The notes: generated from the sequence alone by a model not told the origin. DNA of 55,848 bases from Pantoea wallisii (GCF_002095485.1 NZ_MLFS01000027.1:1-55848), one strand, 5' to 3'. Positions 29,569 to 42,100 are shown, counted from the stretch's first letter. Translations and numbers: made by a program.

Positions 29569-30426
29569 TTGCTGAAGTCTCGTCTGATCACCGCGTTTAT
29601 TTTAATTCCGCTGGTGATCGCTGCACTGTTCTGGTTACCGCTGTCGGGTTTTGCGATTACCACCATTATCATCTGCATGCTTGCCGCCTGGGAGTGGGGA
29701 CAGCTTGCGGGTATGGCATCGCGTCAGCAACGTATCTGGCTGGCCGTGCTTTGCGGGCTGCTGCTCTCGGCGATGCTCTTTAGCCTGCAACCCTATCAAC
29801 GCAATCTGCACCAGTTCCAGATGGAGAGCTCGCTCTGGGCGTCGCTGGGCTGGTGGATTGTCGCGCTATTTTTAGTGCTGTTCTATCCCGCTTCTGCTGT
29901 GCTATGGCGCGGTTCACGTCCGCTGCGCCTGCTGTTTGGCATTCTTACCGTCGTGCCCTTCTTCTGGGGCATGCTGGCTCTGCGCCAGTATCACTACGAT
30001 ACCGATCACTTTGCGGGCGCCTGGTGGCTGCTGTTTGTGATGTTCCTCGTGTGGGGCGCGGATTCCGGCGCTTACATGTTTGGCCGCCTGTTCGGCAAAC
30101 ACAAACTAGCACCGAAAGTGTCACCGGGTAAAACCTGGGAAGGCTTCTTCGGTGGACTGCTCTCCTCGGCGATTATTGCGTGGCTGTTTGCGCTGCTGGC
30201 GCCGCTCTCCGTGGCGCCGGGCACACTTATTATCTGTGCGGTGATTGCCACGCTGGCCTCGGTGCTGGGCGATCTCACGGAAAGCATGTTTAAACGTGAA
30301 GCCGGTATCAAAGACAGCGGTAACCTGATTCCTGGCCACGGTGGTATCCTCGACCGCATTGATAGCCTGACAGCCGCAGTGCCGGTATTTGCCTGCCTGC
30401 TGCTGCTGGTGTTCCGCACCCTCTGA
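29569..30426 (+). CDS. cdsA: Phosphatidate cytidylyltransferase
   Basis: CdsA makes CDP-diacylglycerol from phosphatidate and CTP, the branch point of phospholipid synthesis, in the inner membrane. The 285-residue product equals E. coli CdsA, with about eight hydrophobic segments. The family signature SVLGDLTESMFKREAGIKD continues into LIPGHGGILDRIDSL. The start is TTG (29569) after a GGGGGTAACC ribosome site; E. coli cdsA also uses TTG. It is 12 bases from rseP and in the same unit. Confidence 0.97.
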   Translation: MLKSRLITAFILIPLVIAALFWLPLSGFAITTIIICMLAAWEWGQLAGMASRQQRIWLAVLCGLLLSAMLFSLQPYQRNLHQFQMESSLWASLGWWIVALFLVLFYPASAVLWRGSRPLRLLFGILTVVPFFWGMLALRQYHYDTDHFAGAWWLLFVMFLVWGADSGAYMFGRLFGKHKLAPKVSPGKTWEGFFGGLLSSAIIAWLFALLAPLSVAPGTLIICAVIATLASVLGDLTESMFKREAGIKDSGNLIPGHGGILDRIDSLTAAVPVFACLLLLVFRTL

Positions 30427-30438
30427 GGATAAGCGACA

Positions 30439-31788
30439 ATGTTGAGCATACTCTGGAGTTTTGTCGCCTTTATCGTGGCGCTCGGCGTACTGATTACCGT
30501 GCACGAGTTTGGCCATTTCTGGGTCGCGCGCCGTTGTGGTGTCAAAGTTGAGCGCTTCTCTATTGGCTTTGGTAAAGCGCTCTGGCGCCGCAGCGATCGC
30601 CAGGGCACCGAATATGTCATCGCACTGATTCCGCTTGGCGGCTACGTTAAAATGCTCGACGAACGCGTCGAGAGCGTGCCGGCGGAGTTACGTCACCAGG
30701 CTTTCAACAATAAAACCGTGCTGCAGCGTGCCTCAATTATTGCCGCCGGCCCCATCGCCAATTTCATCTTTGCCATCTTCGCCTGGTGGGTGGTCTTCAT
30801 CCATGGCGTCCCCGGCGTGCGTCCGGTTGTCGGTGAAATACTGAACGGTTCCGTCGCAGCTGAAGCGCAAATTAGCGCCGGCATGGAACTTAAAGCGGTT
30901 GACGGTATCGAAACGCCTGATTGGGATGCAGTGCGCATGGCGCTGATTGGCAAAATCGGTGACGACAGCGCAACGCTGACCGTCTCGCAGTTTGGCGAAG
31001 AGGCCACGCAGCAGAAGCAGTTGAACCTGCATGACTGGCAATTTGAGCCGGATAAGCAGGATCCGGTGGTCGCGTTAGGTATTCGTCCGCGCGGGCCGCA
31101 GATTGAAACGACGCTGGCAGAAGTGCAGGCGAACTCACCGGCAAGTGCTGCCGGTTTGCAAGCAGGCGACAGGATCGTTAAAGTCGATGGTCAGTCACTG
31201 GCGCAGTGGCAGACTTTTGCGGCACAGGTGCGGGATAATCCGGGTAAACCGATGGCGCTGGCGGTTGAGCGTAACGGCGAGCCGGTTACGCTAACGCTGA
31301 CGCCAGAAGCGAAACCTGGCAATAACGCGGAAGGCTTTGCGGGCGTCATTCCCCGCGTCATCCCGCTGCCGGATGAGTACAAAACGGTAAAACAGTACGG
31401 ACCTTTTGCCGCTATCGGTGAAGCCAGTGTCAAAACCTGGCAACTGATGAAGCTCACGGTCTCCATGCTGGGCAAGTTGATAACCGGTGATGTAAAGCTT
31501 AATAACCTGAGCGGGCCAATTTCTATTGCGCAGGGTGCCGGGTTATCAGCGGAATATGGGGTGATTTACTACCTGATGTTCCTGGCGCTGATTAGCGTCA
31601 ACTTAGGGATCATCAATCTGTTCCCTCTGCCGGTATTAGATGGTGGACATCTGCTCTTTCTGGCGATCGAAAAGATCAAAGGTGGACCGGTGTCCGAACG
31701 AGTTCAGGACTTCAGTTATCGCATTGGCTCGATTCTGCTGGTGTTATTAATGGGGCTTGCACTTTTCAATGATTTCTCACGTCTGTAA
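30439..31788 (+). CDS. rseP: Site-2 intramembrane metalloprotease RseP
   Basis: RseP cuts the membrane anti-sigma factor RseA after DegS, releasing sigma-E in response to outer-membrane protein stress. The 449-residue product (E. coli 450) has the zinc site HEFGH (His22, Glu23, His26) in the first membrane helix. Two periplasmic PDZ domains follow (about residues 115-300). The C-terminal helices carry [13 protein letters not shown] with the third zinc ligand. It sits just before bamA, and degP in this window has a sigma-E promoter, so regulator and targets are close neighbours. Confidence 0.98.
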   Translation: MLSILWSFVAFIVALGVLITVHEFGHFWVARRCGVKVERFSIGFGKALWRRSDRQGTEYVIALIPLGGYVKMLDERVESVPAELRHQAFNNKTVLQRASIIAAGPIANFIFAIFAWWVVFIHGVPGVRPVVGEILNGSVAAEAQISAGMELKAVDGIETPDWDAVRMALIGKIGDDSATLTVSQFGEEATQQKQLNLHDWQFEPDKQDPVVALGIRPRGPQIETTLAEVQANSPASAAGLQAGDRIVKVDGQSLAQWQTFAAQVRDNPGKPMALAVERNGEPVTLTLTPEAKPGNNAEGFAGVIPRVIPLPDEYKTVKQYGPFAAIGEASVKTWQLMKLTVSMLGKLITGDVKLNNLSGPISIAQGAGLSAEYGVIYYLMFLALISVNLGIINLFPLPVLDGGHLLFLAIEKIKGGPVSERVQDFSYRIGSILLVLLMGLALFNDFSRL

Positions 31789-31839
31789 TAGCCGGAACGC
31801 AGACAGGCGCGGGATGTGTTAGGAAAACGCATAACAACG

Positions 31840-34251
31840 ATGGCGATGAAAAAGTTGCTCATAGCGTCGCTGCTGTTTAGCAGCGCCACCGTTTACGGTG
31901 CAGACGATTTCGTAGTGAAGGACATTCATTTCGAAGGTCTCCAGCGAGTCGCCGTCGGCGCGGCTCTGCTCAGCATGCCGGTACGCGTCGGTGATACGGT
32001 GAATGATGATGACATCAGAAACACCATTCGCTCACTGTTTGCCACCGGTAACTTTGAAGATGTCCAGGTTCTGCGCGACGGAACAACCCTGATTGTTCAG
32101 GTGAAAGAACGTCCGACCATTGCCAGCATCACTTTCACCGGTAACAAAGCGGTGAAAGAGGATCAGCTGAAGCAGAACCTTGAAGCCTCTGGTGTGCGGG
32201 TCGGCGAAGCGCTTGATCGCACCACGCTCTCTTCAATCGAGAAGGGGCTGGAGGATTTCTACTACAGCGTCGGTAAATATACCGCCAGCGTCAAAGCGAT
32301 TGCTACACCGCTGCCGCGCAACCGTGTCGATCTGAAATTCGTCTTCCAGGAGGGCGTGTCAGCCAAAATCCAGCAGATCAACATCGTCGGCAACAAAGCG
32401 TTTAGCTCAGACGAGCTGATCTCCCGTTTCCAGCTGCGTGATGAAGTGCCGTGGTGGAACGTGGTGGGCGATCGCAAATACCAGAAGCAGAAGCTGGCGG
32501 GCGACCTTGAGACCCTGCGCAGTTTCTATCTGGATCGCGGTTATGCGCGCTTCAACATCGATTCGACGCAGGTGAGCCTGACGCCGGACAAGAAAGGCAT
32601 CTATATCACCGTCAACATCACCGAGGGCGATCAGTACAAGATTGCCGGCGTGATCGTTAACGGCAGTATGGCGGGCCACTCCGCAGAGATTGAACATCTG
32701 ACGCAGATTCCAAGCGGCGAGCTGTATAACGGCACCAAAGTTACGCAGATGGAAGATGACATCAAGAAACTGCTGGGTCGCTACGGCTATGCCTATCCGC
32801 GCGTGGTGACGCAGCCGGAGATCAACGACGCTGACAAGACCGTGAAGCTGCATATTAATGTGGATGCCGGCAACCGCTACTACGTGCGTAAAGTGCGCTT
32901 TGAAGGTAACGACACCTCGAAAGATGCGGTACTGCGCCGCGAGATGCGTCAGATGGAAGGCGCATGGCTGGGCAGCGATCTGGTTGACCAGGGTAAAGAG
33001 CGTCTGAACCGTACCGGTTACTTTGAAACCGTGGATGTCGATACCCAACGCGTGGCGGGCTCGCCAGACCAGGTGGATGTGGTTTACAAGGTGAAGGAGC
33101 GTAACACCGGTACCTTCAACTTTGGTGTGGGCTACGGCACAGAAAGTGGCGTTAGCTTCCAGGTAGGCGTCACACAGGACAACTGGCTCGGCACCGGTAA
33201 TACCGTGGGTATTAGCGGGACCAAAAACGATTACCAGACCTATGCAGAGTTCTCACTGACCGATCCGTACTTCACGGTTGACGGCGTGAGCCTTGGCGGT
33301 CGTTTATTCTATAACGACTTTAAAGCGGATGACGCGGACCTGTCAGACTACACCAACAAAAGCTACGGTGTAGACGGAACGCTGGGCTTCCCGGTCAATG
33401 AAAACAACACGCTGCGCGTTGGTTTAGGTTACGTCCACAATGACCTGTCCAATATGCGTCCACAGATTGCGATGTGGCGTTACCTGGATTCAGTGGGACG
33501 TCACCAGGGGCTGAACGACGACGGTGAGTTCTCAACCAACGACTTCACCTTCAACTACGGCTGGACGTATAACACGCTGGACCGCGGCTTCTTCCCGACA
33601 CGGGGTAACCGCACCAACCTGAACGGTAAAGTGACCATTCCGGGCTCCGATAACGCCTTCTACAAAGCGACACTGGATACCCAGCAGTACGTACCGTTGA
33701 ACCGTGACGGCACCTGGGTGGTGCTGGGACGTGGCCGTGTAGGATATGGTGATGGGCTCGATGGCAAAGAGATGCCGTTCTATGAGAACTTCTATGCCGG
33801 TGGTTCCAGCACCGTGCGTGGCTTCCAGTCCAACACCATTGGTCCGAAAGCTGCCTATCTCAATGACGGCTCGTCCTCCTGTAATCTGACCGATCCAAAC
33901 GGTGTCTGTAAGTCAGATGACGCAGTAGGCGGTAACGCCATGGCAATTGCCAGCCTTGAGCTGATCACGCCAACGCCGTTCCTGAGCGAGAAATACGCTA
34001 ACTCGGTGCGTACTTCGGTGTTTATGGATGCCGGTACGGTCTGGGATACCAAATGGCAGAACACTGCAGAAACACGCGCGGCGGGCATTCCGGATTACAG
34101 CGATCCAAACAATATTCGCGTCTCTGCGGGTGTTGCATTGCAGTGGATGTCGCCACTGGGACCGTTGGTATTCTCGTATGCCCAGCCGGTGAAGAAAGTC
34201 GAGGGAGACAAAGCAGAGCAGTTCCAGTTTAACATCGGTAAAACCTGGTAA
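31840..34251 (+). CDS. bamA: Outer membrane protein assembly factor BamA
   Basis: BamA is the barrel core of the BAM complex that folds outer-membrane proteins. The 803-residue product has a signal peptide ([20 protein letters not shown]) and five POTRA domains (about residues 24-420; for example [20 protein letters not shown]). A 16-strand barrel follows with the loop-6 motif [11 protein letters not shown] and the terminal FNIGKTW. A Cys pair in an extracellular loop (SSSC...GVC) is spaced as in a short loop disulfide; this loop is shorter than in E. coli. The start at 31840 gives the family N-terminus although the ribosome site is weak. An in-frame upstream start is not conserved. Confidence 0.98.
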   Translation: MAMKKLLIASLLFSSATVYGADDFVVKDIHFEGLQRVAVGAALLSMPVRVGDTVNDDDIRNTIRSLFATGNFEDVQVLRDGTTLIVQVKERPTIASITFTGNKAVKEDQLKQNLEASGVRVGEALDRTTLSSIEKGLEDFYYSVGKYTASVKAIATPLPRNRVDLKFVFQEGVSAKIQQINIVGNKAFSSDELISRFQLRDEVPWWNVVGDRKYQKQKLAGDLETLRSFYLDRGYARFNIDSTQVSLTPDKKGIYITVNITEGDQYKIAGVIVNGSMAGHSAEIEHLTQIPSGELYNGTKVTQMEDDIKKLLGRYGYAYPRVVTQPEINDADKTVKLHINVDAGNRYYVRKVRFEGNDTSKDAVLRREMRQMEGAWLGSDLVDQGKERLNRTGYFETVDVDTQRVAGSPDQVDVVYKVKERNTGTFNFGVGYGTESGVSFQVGVTQDNWLGTGNTVGISGTKNDYQTYAEFSLTDPYFTVDGVSLGGRLFYNDFKADDADLSDYTNKSYGVDGTLGFPVNENNTLRVGLGYVHNDLSNMRPQIAMWRYLDSVGRHQGLNDDGEFSTNDFTFNYGWTYNTLDRGFFPTRGNRTNLNGKVTIPGSDNAFYKATLDTQQYVPLNRDGTWVVLGRGRVGYGDGLDGKEMPFYENFYAGGSSTVRGFQSNTIGPKAAYLNDGSSSCNLTDPNGVCKSDDAVGGNAMAIASLELITPTPFLSEKYANSVRTSVFMDAGTVWDTKWQNTAETRAAGIPDYSDPNNIRVSAGVALQWMSPLGPLVFSYAQPVKKVEGDKAEQFQFNIGKTW

Positions 34252-34365
34252 TGTTCTGAGCACGGAAGCAGAAACGAAGTACGGCATCGCTCCAGCGCCC
34301 GCGGGCTGGCTGGACGATGCAAACACTGTGTCGCTGACACAAACGTTGATGGTAAGGAGTTAATA

Positions 34366-34863
34366 GTGAAAAAGTTGTTGTGTGCCGCAGGTCTGGGTCT
34401 TGCTTTAGCGGTTTCCGCTGGCGTTCAGGCTGCTGACAAAATCGCAGTGGTAAACGTGTCCAGCATTTTCCAACAGTTACCGCAACGTGCGACCGTTGCT
34501 AAACAGCTGGAGAGTGAGTTCCAGGGCCGTGCCAACGATCTGCAAAGCCAGGAGCGCGATCTGCAGACCAAAATGCAGAAACTGCAGCGTGATGCTTCAA
34601 CCATGAAGGCCAGCGAACGCAGCCGCATGGAAAAAGACATCATGTCACAGCGCGAAGCGTTCTCCACGAAAGCGCAGGCTTTCGATCAGGATAACCGCCG
34701 TCGTCAGACTGAAGAGCGTAACAAACTGCTGAGCCGCATCCAGGATGCTGTGAAGAAGGTTGCTGACAGCGAAGGTTATGACGTTGTTATCGACGCCAAC
34801 GCCGTTGCTTACGCGTCAAACGCGAAAGACATTACTGCTGACGTGCTGAAACAGGTTAAATAA
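34366..34863 (+). CDS. skp: Periplasmic chaperone Skp
   Basis: Skp is a trimeric holdase that carries unfolded outer-membrane proteins to BAM. The 165-residue product (E. coli 161) has a signal peptide ([22 protein letters not shown]), then [18 protein letters not shown] long helical, Lys/Arg/Gln-rich tentacle region (about residues 50-125) follows, and the product ends [20 protein letters not shown]. The start is GTG after AAGGAG, as in E. coli. It lies between bamA and lpxD. Confidence 0.97.
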   Translation: MKKLLCAAGLGLALAVSAGVQAADKIAVVNVSSIFQQLPQRATVAKQLESEFQGRANDLQSQERDLQTKMQKLQRDASTMKASERSRMEKDIMSQREAFSTKAQAFDQDNRRRQTEERNKLLSRIQDAVKKVADSEGYDVVIDANAVAYASNAKDITADVLKQVK

Positions 34864-34866
34864 TCG

Positions 34867-35892
34867 ATGTCATCTATTCGACTGGCTGATTTAGCCCAGC
34901 AGTTGGATGCAGAATTGCACGGAGATGGCGATATCGCCATCTCCGGCATTGCTTCTATGCAATCCGCCACCCCTGGTCAAATCACTTTTCTTTCAAACAG
35001 CCGCTACCGCGAGCAGCTCGCAAACGTTCAGGCTTCAGCCGTGGTGCTGACGGAAGCGGATCTGGAGTGGTGTAAAACCGCCGCGCTGGTGGTGAAAAAT
35101 CCTTACCTGACCTATGCCCGCATGGCACAACTGCTGGACACTACGCCGCAGCCCGCGCAAAATATCGCGCCCAGTGCAGTTATCGATCCTGGCGCGAAGC
35201 TGGGGAACAACGTTTCGATCGGGGCCAATGCGGTAATCGAATCGGATGTTGAGCTGGGCGATGATGTCGTTATCGGCGCCGGCTGCTTTGTGGGCAAACG
35301 TACACGTATTGGTCGCGGTTCACGCCTGTGGGCCAACGTGACGATTTACCACGAAATTCAGATAGGCCAGGATTGTCTGATTCAGTCAGGCACCGTTATT
35401 GGTGCTGATGGTTTTGGCTATGCCAACGATCGCGGCAACTGGGTGAAAATTCCGCAGCTGGGCACGGTTATCATTGGCGATCGGGTCGAAATTGGTGCCT
35501 GTACGACCATCGATCGTGGTGCTCTTGATAACACTCTGATCGGCAATGGTGTTATCATAGACAACCAGTGTCAGATTGCGCACAACGTTGTGATCGGGGA
35601 TAACACCGCGGTTGCCGGTGGTGTGATCATGGCGGGTAGTCTGAAGATTGGACGTTACTGTATGATTGGCGGTGCCAGCGTCATTAACGGCCATATGGAG
35701 ATCTGTGACAAAGTCACCGTAACCGGTATGGGCATGGTCATGCGCCCAATCACAGAGCCTGGGGTATACTCATCGGGTATCCCACTGCAACCCAACAAAA
35801 CCTGGCGTAAAACGGCAGCTTTAGTGATGAACATCGATGACATGAGCAAACGCTTAAAAGCCATCGAACGCAAGCTCGGCAAAGACGAGTAA
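34867..35892 (+). CDS. lpxD: UDP-3-O-(3-hydroxymyristoyl)glucosamine N-acyltransferase
   Basis: LpxD adds the N-linked 3-hydroxyacyl chain in the third step of lipid A synthesis. The 341-residue product equals E. coli LpxD. It has an N-terminal uridine-binding domain, a left-handed beta-helix of hexapeptide repeats (for example [22 protein letters not shown]), the catalytic His239 in [10 protein letters not shown], and a C-terminal helix. It starts three bases after skp. Confidence 0.98.
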   Translation: MSSIRLADLAQQLDAELHGDGDIAISGIASMQSATPGQITFLSNSRYREQLANVQASAVVLTEADLEWCKTAALVVKNPYLTYARMAQLLDTTPQPAQNIAPSAVIDPGAKLGNNVSIGANAVIESDVELGDDVVIGAGCFVGKRTRIGRGSRLWANVTIYHEIQIGQDCLIQSGTVIGADGFGYANDRGNWVKIPQLGTVIIGDRVEIGACTTIDRGALDNTLIGNGVIIDNQCQIAHNVVIGDNTAVAGGVIMAGSLKIGRYCMIGGASVINGHMEICDKVTVTGMGMVMRPITEPGVYSSGIPLQPNKTWRKTAALVMNIDDMSKRLKAIERKLGKDE

Positions 35893-36007
35893 GCGCACCA
35901 CGCTAGCCGCTTTCATAATAAAGCAGCGTACCTTCTCTTCACTCCGGAACACTCCAGCGTGCGGCGGCAGGTATCTTAAGTAAGTGAAACGCCACTGAAC
36001 TGATTTG

Positions 36008-36042
36008 CGGCCTGCGAATGATCATTTGATCGGTGCAGGCCG
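36008..36042 (+). other. Hairpin in the lpxD-fabZ gap
   Basis: CGGCCTGC (36008-36015) pairs perfectly with GCAGGCCG (36035-36042) across a 19-base loop that itself contains ATGATCAT. A T-poor stretch (TGTTATTG) follows, so it is not a standard terminator. The gap is 191 bases in a cluster where most genes are nearly touching. Confidence 0.5.
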
Positions 36043-36083
36043 TGTTATTGTTGCCATCAGATTTTTAGGACAGGAAGAGTATT

Positions 36084-36538
36084 TTGACAACTGAAACGCA
36101 TACTCTGAAAATTGAAGAGATTTTAGAACTGCTGCCGCACCGCTATCCGTTTTTGCTGGTTGATCGCGTGCTGGATTTTGAAGAGCACAAATATCTGCGT
36201 GCGGTAAAGAACGTTTCTGTTAATGAACCGTTTTTCCAGGGCCATTTCCCTGGTAAACCGATTTTCCCAGGCGTTCTGATTCTGGAAGCGATGGCGCAGG
36301 CGACCGGTATTCTGGCGTTCAAAAGCGTCGGTAAGCTGGAACCAGGCGAGCTCTACTACTTTGCCGGTATCGACGAAGCGCGCTTCAAGCGCCCGGTGGT
36401 ACCAGGCGACCAGATGATCATGGAAGTGACCTCGAGAAAACCCGTCGTGGTCTGACGCGTTTTAAAGGCGTTGCCACCGTTGACGGCAAAATTGTCTGTG
36501 AAGCGACCATGATGTGTGCCCGTAGCCGGGAGGCATAA
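36084..36538 (+). CDS. fabZ: 3-hydroxyacyl-[acyl-carrier-protein] dehydratase FabZ, frameshifted
   Basis: FabZ dehydrates 3-hydroxyacyl-ACP in fatty acid elongation and competes with LpxA/LpxD for hydroxymyristoyl-ACP. The hot-dog-fold residues His54 (FFQGHFPG) and Glu68 (ILEAMAQ) are present. The frame breaks at about 36432: the sequence reads GTGACC-TCGAG where GTGACC-TTCGAG is expected. Adding one T restores [19 protein letters not shown] to the stop and gives 151 residues, as in E. coli. FabZ is essential in E. coli, so a sequencing deletion is far more likely than gene loss. The start is TTG, as in E. coli. Confidence 0.95.
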
Positions 36539-36541
36539 TTA

Positions 36542-37330
36542 GTGATTGATTCAACCGCCATTATTCATCCGACGTCCATCATTGAAGAGGGTGCCGTGAT
36601 CGGTGCCAATGTTCACATCGGCCCGTTCTGCATCGTTGGTGCTAATGTGGAGATCGGTGAAGGGACGGTACTCAAATCACACGTTGTGGTGAATGGCCAC
36701 ACGCGTATCGGCAAAGATAACCAGATCTACCAGTTCGTTTCGATTGGTGAAGTGAACCAGGATCTGAAATATGCCGGTGAGCCGACCCGTGTTGAAGTTG
36801 GCGATCGCAACCGCATCCGCGAGAGCGTCACCATCCATCGCGGCACCACGCAGGGCGGCAACCTGACCAAAGTCGGCAGTGATAATCTGCTGATGGTCAA
36901 TGCTCACGTTGCACATGACTGCGTAATCGGTAACCGCTGCATTCTGGCCAACAACGCCACGCTGGGCGGCCATGTGACCATTGATGATTTTGCTATCATC
37001 GGCGGTATGACGGCGGTGCATCAGTGGTGCACTATCGGCGCACACGTGATGGTCGGCGGTTGTTCTGGCGTTGCGCAGGATGTACCGCCGTACGTTATCG
37101 CTCAGGGCAACCATGCCACGCCGTTTGGCGTGAACATTGAAGGCCTGAAGCGCCGTGGCTTTAGCAAAGAGGCGCTACACGCTATCCGCAACGCGTACAA
37201 ACTGCTGTACCGCAGCGGCAAAACGCTGGATGAAGTGAAGCCAGAGATCGAAGCGCTGGCGAAGCAGCACAGCGAAGTGCAGCCTTTCTACGACTTCTTT
37301 GCCCGTTCTACCCGTGGATTGATCCGTTAA
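36542..37330 (+). CDS. lpxA: Acyl-[acyl-carrier-protein]-UDP-N-acetylglucosamine O-acyltransferase
   Basis: LpxA catalyses the first step of lipid A synthesis, attaching 3-hydroxymyristate to UDP-GlcNAc. The 262-residue product equals E. coli LpxA, with hexapeptide-repeat beta-helix turns ([18 protein letters not shown]), the catalytic His125 in [11 protein letters not shown], and the C-terminal helical domain ([23 protein letters not shown]). It starts with GTG three bases after fabZ. Confidence 0.98.
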   Translation: MIDSTAIIHPTSIIEEGAVIGANVHIGPFCIVGANVEIGEGTVLKSHVVVNGHTRIGKDNQIYQFVSIGEVNQDLKYAGEPTRVEVGDRNRIRESVTIHRGTTQGGNLTKVGSDNLLMVNAHVAHDCVIGNRCILANNATLGGHVTIDDFAIIGGMTAVHQWCTIGAHVMVGGCSGVAQDVPPYVIAQGNHATPFGVNIEGLKRRGFSKEALHAIRNAYKLLYRSGKTLDEVKPEIEALAKQHSEVQPFYDFFARSTRGLIR

Positions 37331-37333
37331 TCC

Positions 37334-38481
37334 ATGTCAGTGCGTCCCTTAACGATTGCCCTGGTCGCCGGAGAAACCTCCGGCGATATTCTTGGTGCAG
37401 GTCTCATCCGTGCGCTTAAAGCGCGCCATCCCGATGCGCGCTTTGTGGGCGTGGCCGGCCCGCTGATGCAGGCCGAGGCTGTGAAGCCTGGTATGAGATG
37501 GAAGAGCTGGCGGTAATGGGCATTGTGGAAGTGCTTGGTCGGCTGCGCCGTTTACTGCACATTCGCAAAGATTTGACGCAGCGCTTTAGCACGCTCAAAC
37601 CTGATGTGTTTGTCGGCATTGATGCACCCGATTTCAATATCACGCTTGAGGGCAACCTCAAACGCGCCGGTATTCGTACTATTCACTATGTCAGCCCTTC
37701 AGTCTGGGCCTGGCGCCAGAAGCGCGTATTCAAAATTGGCCGCAACACTAATCTTGTGCTGGCCTTTCTGCCGTTTGAAAAAGCCTTTTACGATCGGTAT
37801 AACGTGCCGTGCCGCTTTATTGGTCACACCATGGCCGATGCCATGCCGCTGCAGCCCGACAAAGCCGCTGCGCGCCGTGAATTAGGGATTGCTGAAGAGG
37901 CGATTTGTCTTGGCCTGCTGCCGGGCAGTCGTGGGGCAGAAGTGGAGATGCTCAGCGCGGATTTCCTGCGTGCTGCACAGCTGCTGCGCCAGCGTTACCC
38001 GACGCTGGAGATCGTTGTACCGCTGGTAAACGCCAAACGCCGTGAGCAGTTTGAGCAGATCAAAGCGGAGGTAGCACCAGAGCTGCCCATGCATCTGCTG
38101 GATGGCAAAGGCCGTCAGGCTATGCTGGCCAGCGACGCCGCAATCCTGGCATCCGGCACTGCCGCGCTGGAGTGCATGCTGGCAAAATGCCCGATGGTGG
38201 TGGGCTATCGCATGAAGCCCTTTACCTTCTGGCTGGCAAAACGGCTGGTTAAAACGCCTTACGTCTCGCTGCCTAATCTGCTGGCCGGGCGCGAGCTGGT
38301 GAAAGAGCTGTTGCAGGACGAATGCCAGCCGGAGGCACTGGCCTCCGCGCTTGAACCACTGCTGCACGCTGGACCGGAGCGCGACGCACTGCTGCACACC
38401 TTTACTGAATTACACCAGCAGATTCGCTGGAATGCCGACGAGCAGGCCGCGGATGCAGTACTGGAGATCGCCAATGGCTGA
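37334..38481 (+). CDS. lpxB: Lipid-A-disaccharide synthase LpxB, frameshifted
   Basis: LpxB joins UDP-2,3-diacylglucosamine to lipid X to make the lipid A disaccharide. The N-terminal frame gives [23 protein letters not shown] and breaks at about 37478. One added G (GAGGCTG to GAGGGCTG) restores [28 protein letters not shown] and a full 382-residue protein, the E. coli length. Other landmarks are [27 protein letters not shown] and [12 protein letters not shown]. LpxB is essential in E. coli, so this is probably a homopolymer error. The last eight bases overlap rnhB. Confidence 0.95.
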
Positions 38482-39100
38482 TTTTATTTATCCCGATGCC
38501 CGGCTGATTGCCGGCGTTGACGAAGTCGGACGCGGTCCGCTGGTGGGCGCAGTGGTGACCGCGGCCGTGATCCTCGATCCTGCCCGGCCGATTGTCGGTC
38601 TGGCGGATTCAAAAAAGCTGTCTGAAAAGCGCCGTCTGGCGTTATACGATGAGATCAAAGAGAAGGCGCTGGCCTGGAGCCTGGGGCGCGCTGAACCGGA
38701 AGAGATCGATCGGCTCAATATTCTGCACGCCACCATGCTTGCCATGCAGCGCGCGGTGGCAGGATTAGCGATTGCCCCCGATTTTGTGTTGATTGACGGT
38801 AATCGCTGTCCGGCCTTGCCGATGCCATCGCTGGCGGTGGTGAAGGGCGATAGCCTGGTACGTGAGATCAGTGCAGCCTCAATCATTGCGAAGGTCACGC
38901 GCGATCGTGAAATGGCCGAGCTGGATGTACAATTCCCGCAGTATGGCTTCGCCCGGCACAAAGGCTATCCCACTGCGCTGCACATGGAAAAACTGACGCA
39001 GTTTGGCGTCACACCTCACCATCGCCGCAGCTTTGCGCCGGTGCGTAACGCCCTGATTGATGCTGACGTGCTGGCGGCACGCACGACAACTACGCTTTAA
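38474..39100 (+). CDS. rnhB: Ribonuclease HII
   Basis: RNase HII cuts RNA in RNA-DNA hybrids and starts removal of single ribonucleotides from DNA. The 208-residue product (E. coli 198) has the catalytic residues in [15 protein letters not shown] (Asp and Glu), [23 protein letters not shown] and the [23 protein letters not shown] block. The ATG at 38474 overlaps the lpxB stop region (ATGGCTGA) and gives [14 protein letters not shown]. The C-terminal tail after VRNAL is a few residues longer than in E. coli. Confidence 0.97.
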   Translation: MADFIYPDARLIAGVDEVGRGPLVGAVVTAAVILDPARPIVGLADSKKLSEKRRLALYDEIKEKALAWSLGRAEPEEIDRLNILHATMLAMQRAVAGLAIAPDFVLIDGNRCPALPMPSLAVVKGDSLVREISAASIIAKVTRDREMAELDVQFPQYGFARHKGYPTALHMEKLTQFGVTPHHRRSFAPVRNALIDADVLAARTTTTL

Positions 39101-39131
39101 TAGCCTGACGCTGTTTTAACCGGAAACTGAT

Positions 39132-42100
39132 ATGGCTGAACCCCGTTTTATACATCTGCGCGTCCATAGCGACTACTCGATGGTTGATGGTCTGGCAAAA
39201 ACCGGGCCGCTGGTAAAAAAAGCCGCGGCGCTGGGCATGCCGGCCATTGCCATCACGGACTACATCAATCTGTGCGGGCTGGTGCGCTTCTACGGCAGCG
39301 CACACAGCGCAGGCATCAAGCCGATTGTCGGCGCTGATTTTCACGTCGCCAGCGAGTTAATGGGTGATGAGCTGACGCAGCTGACGGTGCTGGCGGCAAA
39401 TAACACGGGTTATCAGAACCTGACGCTGCTGATTTCGCGTGCCTATCAGCGCGGTTACGGCATTGCCGGCCCGATTATCGATCGCGACTGGCTGGCTGAG
39501 CTGGGCGAAGGCCTGATTCTGCTCTCCGGGGGTCGGCGTGGTGATGTTGGCCGCAGCCTGCTGCGCGGCAACAGTGCGCTGGTGGCTCAGTGCCTCAGCT
39601 TCTATCAGCAACACTTTCCTAATCGTTACTACCTTGAACTGACGCGTACCGGTCGCGCCGACGAAGAGGCGTATCTGCATGCCGCCGTTGAACTGGCGAT
39701 TGCCGAAGGCGTGCCGGTGGTGGCCACCAACGAAGTCTGCTTCCTGAATGAAGAGGATTTTGACGCGCATGAAATCCGCGTAGCGATTCACGACGGCTAC
39801 ACGCTGGACGATCCCAAGCGTCCGCGCAATTACAGTCCTCAGCAATATATGCGCAGCGAAGAGGAGATGTGCGAGCTGTTCTCGGACATCCCGGAAGCGC
39901 TGGCAAACAGCGTAGAGATTGCTAAGCGTTGTAACGTCACGGTACGCCTTGGCGAGTACTTCCTGCCGCAATTCCCGACCGGTGAAATGACCACCGAAGA
40001 CTTCCTGGTGATGAAGTCCCGCGAGGGGCTGGAGGAGCGTCTGGCATTTCTGTTCCCGGATGCGGAAGAGCGCGCGCAGAAACGTCCGGAGTACGATGAG
40101 CGTCTGGAGATTGAACTTAACGTTATCAACCAGATGGGTTTCCCCGGCTACTTCCTGATCGTGATGGAGTTTATTCAGTGGTCGAAGGATAACGGCATCC
40201 CGGTTGGACCGGGCCGTGGTTCCGGCGCCGGTTCGCTGGTGGCCTATGCGCTGAAAATCACCGACCTCGACCCGCTGGAGTTTGACCTGCTGTTCGAACG
40301 TTTCCTTAACCCGGAACGTGTCTCGATGCCCGACTTCGACGTCGATTTCTGCATGGAGAAACGTGACCAGGTGATCGATCACGTGGCGGAGATGTACGGG
40401 CGCGAAGCGGTTTCGCAGATCATTACCTTCGGTACGATGGCGGCGAAAGCGGTTATCCGCGACGTGGGCCGCGTGCTCGGGCATCCGTATGGCTTCGTGG
40501 ATCGCATCTCCAAGCTGATCCCGCCCGATCCCGGTATGACGCTGGAGAAAGCGTTCCAGGCTGAGCCACAGCTGCCGGAAATTTACGAGGCAGACGAAGA
40601 GGTCAAAGCGCTGATCGACATGGCGCGTAAGCTGGAAGGCGTTACGCGTAACGCCGGTAAACACGCCGGTGGTGTGGTTATCGCGCCGACCAAAATCACC
40701 GATTTTGCCCCGCTTTACTGTGACGAGAACGGCCAGTTCCCGGTGACGCAGTTCGATAAGAACGATGTAGAGTATGCCGGACTGGTGAAGTTTGACTTCC
40801 TCGGTCTGCGCACGCTAACCATCATCGACTGGGCGCTGAAGATGATCAACCCGCGCCGTGAGAAGCAAGGGTTACCGCCGATCGATATCGCCGCGATTCC
40901 GCTGGATGACAAGAAAAGCTTCGACATGCTGCAGCGTTCGGAGACCACCGCCGTATTCCAGCTTGAATCGCGCGGCATGAAAGATCTGATTAAGCGCCTG
41001 AAGCCGGACTGCTTCGAAGATATGATCGCACTGGTGGCGCTGTTCCGTCCGGGGCCGCTGCAGTCAGGCATGGTGGACAACTTTATTGACCGTAAGCACG
41101 GGCGTGAAGAGATCTCCTATCCGGATATTCAGTGGCAGCATGAAACCCTGAAGCCGGTACTGGAACCCACCTACGGCATTATCCTGTATCAGGAACAGGT
41201 GATGCAGATTGCGCAGGTGCTCTCCGGCTATACGCTGGGCGGCGCAGATATGCTGCGACGCGCGATGGGTAAAAAGAAACCCGAAGAGATGGCCAAGCAG
41301 CGTTCGGTATTCAAGGACGGCGCGGAGCAGATGGGCGTCGACGGCGAGCTGTCGATGAAGATCTTCGACCTGGTAGAGAAATTTGCCGGTTACGGTTTTA
41401 ACAAGTCGCACTCCGCCGCTTATGCGCTGGTCTCCTATCAGACACTGTGGCTGAAAGCGCACTATCCGGCCGAGTTCATGGCAGCGGTTATGACCGCCGA
41501 TATGGATAACACAGAGAAGGTGGTCGGCCTGGTGGACGAGTGCTGGCGCATGGGGCTGAAGGTGCTGCCGCCGGACATTAACTCCGGGCTCTATCCCTTC
41601 CACGTCAATGACGAAGGGGAGATCGTGTACGGCATCGGCGCCATTAAAGGCGTGGGTGAAGGCCCCATTGAAGCGATTCTTGAGGCACGTAATCAGGGCG
41701 GCTACTTTAAAGAGCTGTTCGATCTCTGTGCCCGTACCGACACGAAGAAGATCAACCGCCGCGTGATGGAGAAGCTGATCATGTCGGGGGCGTTTGATCG
41801 GCTGGGTCCACATCGCGCTGCGTTAATGAGCGCGCTGGGCGATGCGCTGAAAGCTGCCGATCAGCATGCCAAAGCCGAAGCCATCGGGCAGGCGGATATG
41901 TTTGGCGTGCTGGCGGATGAGCCGGAACAGGTGGAGAATTCCTACGCCAGCGTTACGCCGTGGCCGGAGCAGGTGCAGCTGGATGGCGAGCGGGAGACGC
42001 TCGGCCTGTATCTGACCGGCCATCCGATTAATCAGTATCTGAAAGAGATTGATCGCTACGTTGGCGGCATGCGCCTGAAAGACATGCATCCAACAGAACG

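Noticed and set aside
36420..36445. Programmed frameshifting in fabZ or lpxB
   Set aside because: No slippery heptamer or downstream stimulator is evident, neither gene is known to use frameshifting, and the same type of break occurs in five other places in unrelated genes.
39357..40664. 435-codon open frame on the strand opposite dnaE
   Set aside because: It is antisense to a strongly conserved, intact gene and has no recognisable domains; such frames are common in high-G+C coding DNA.
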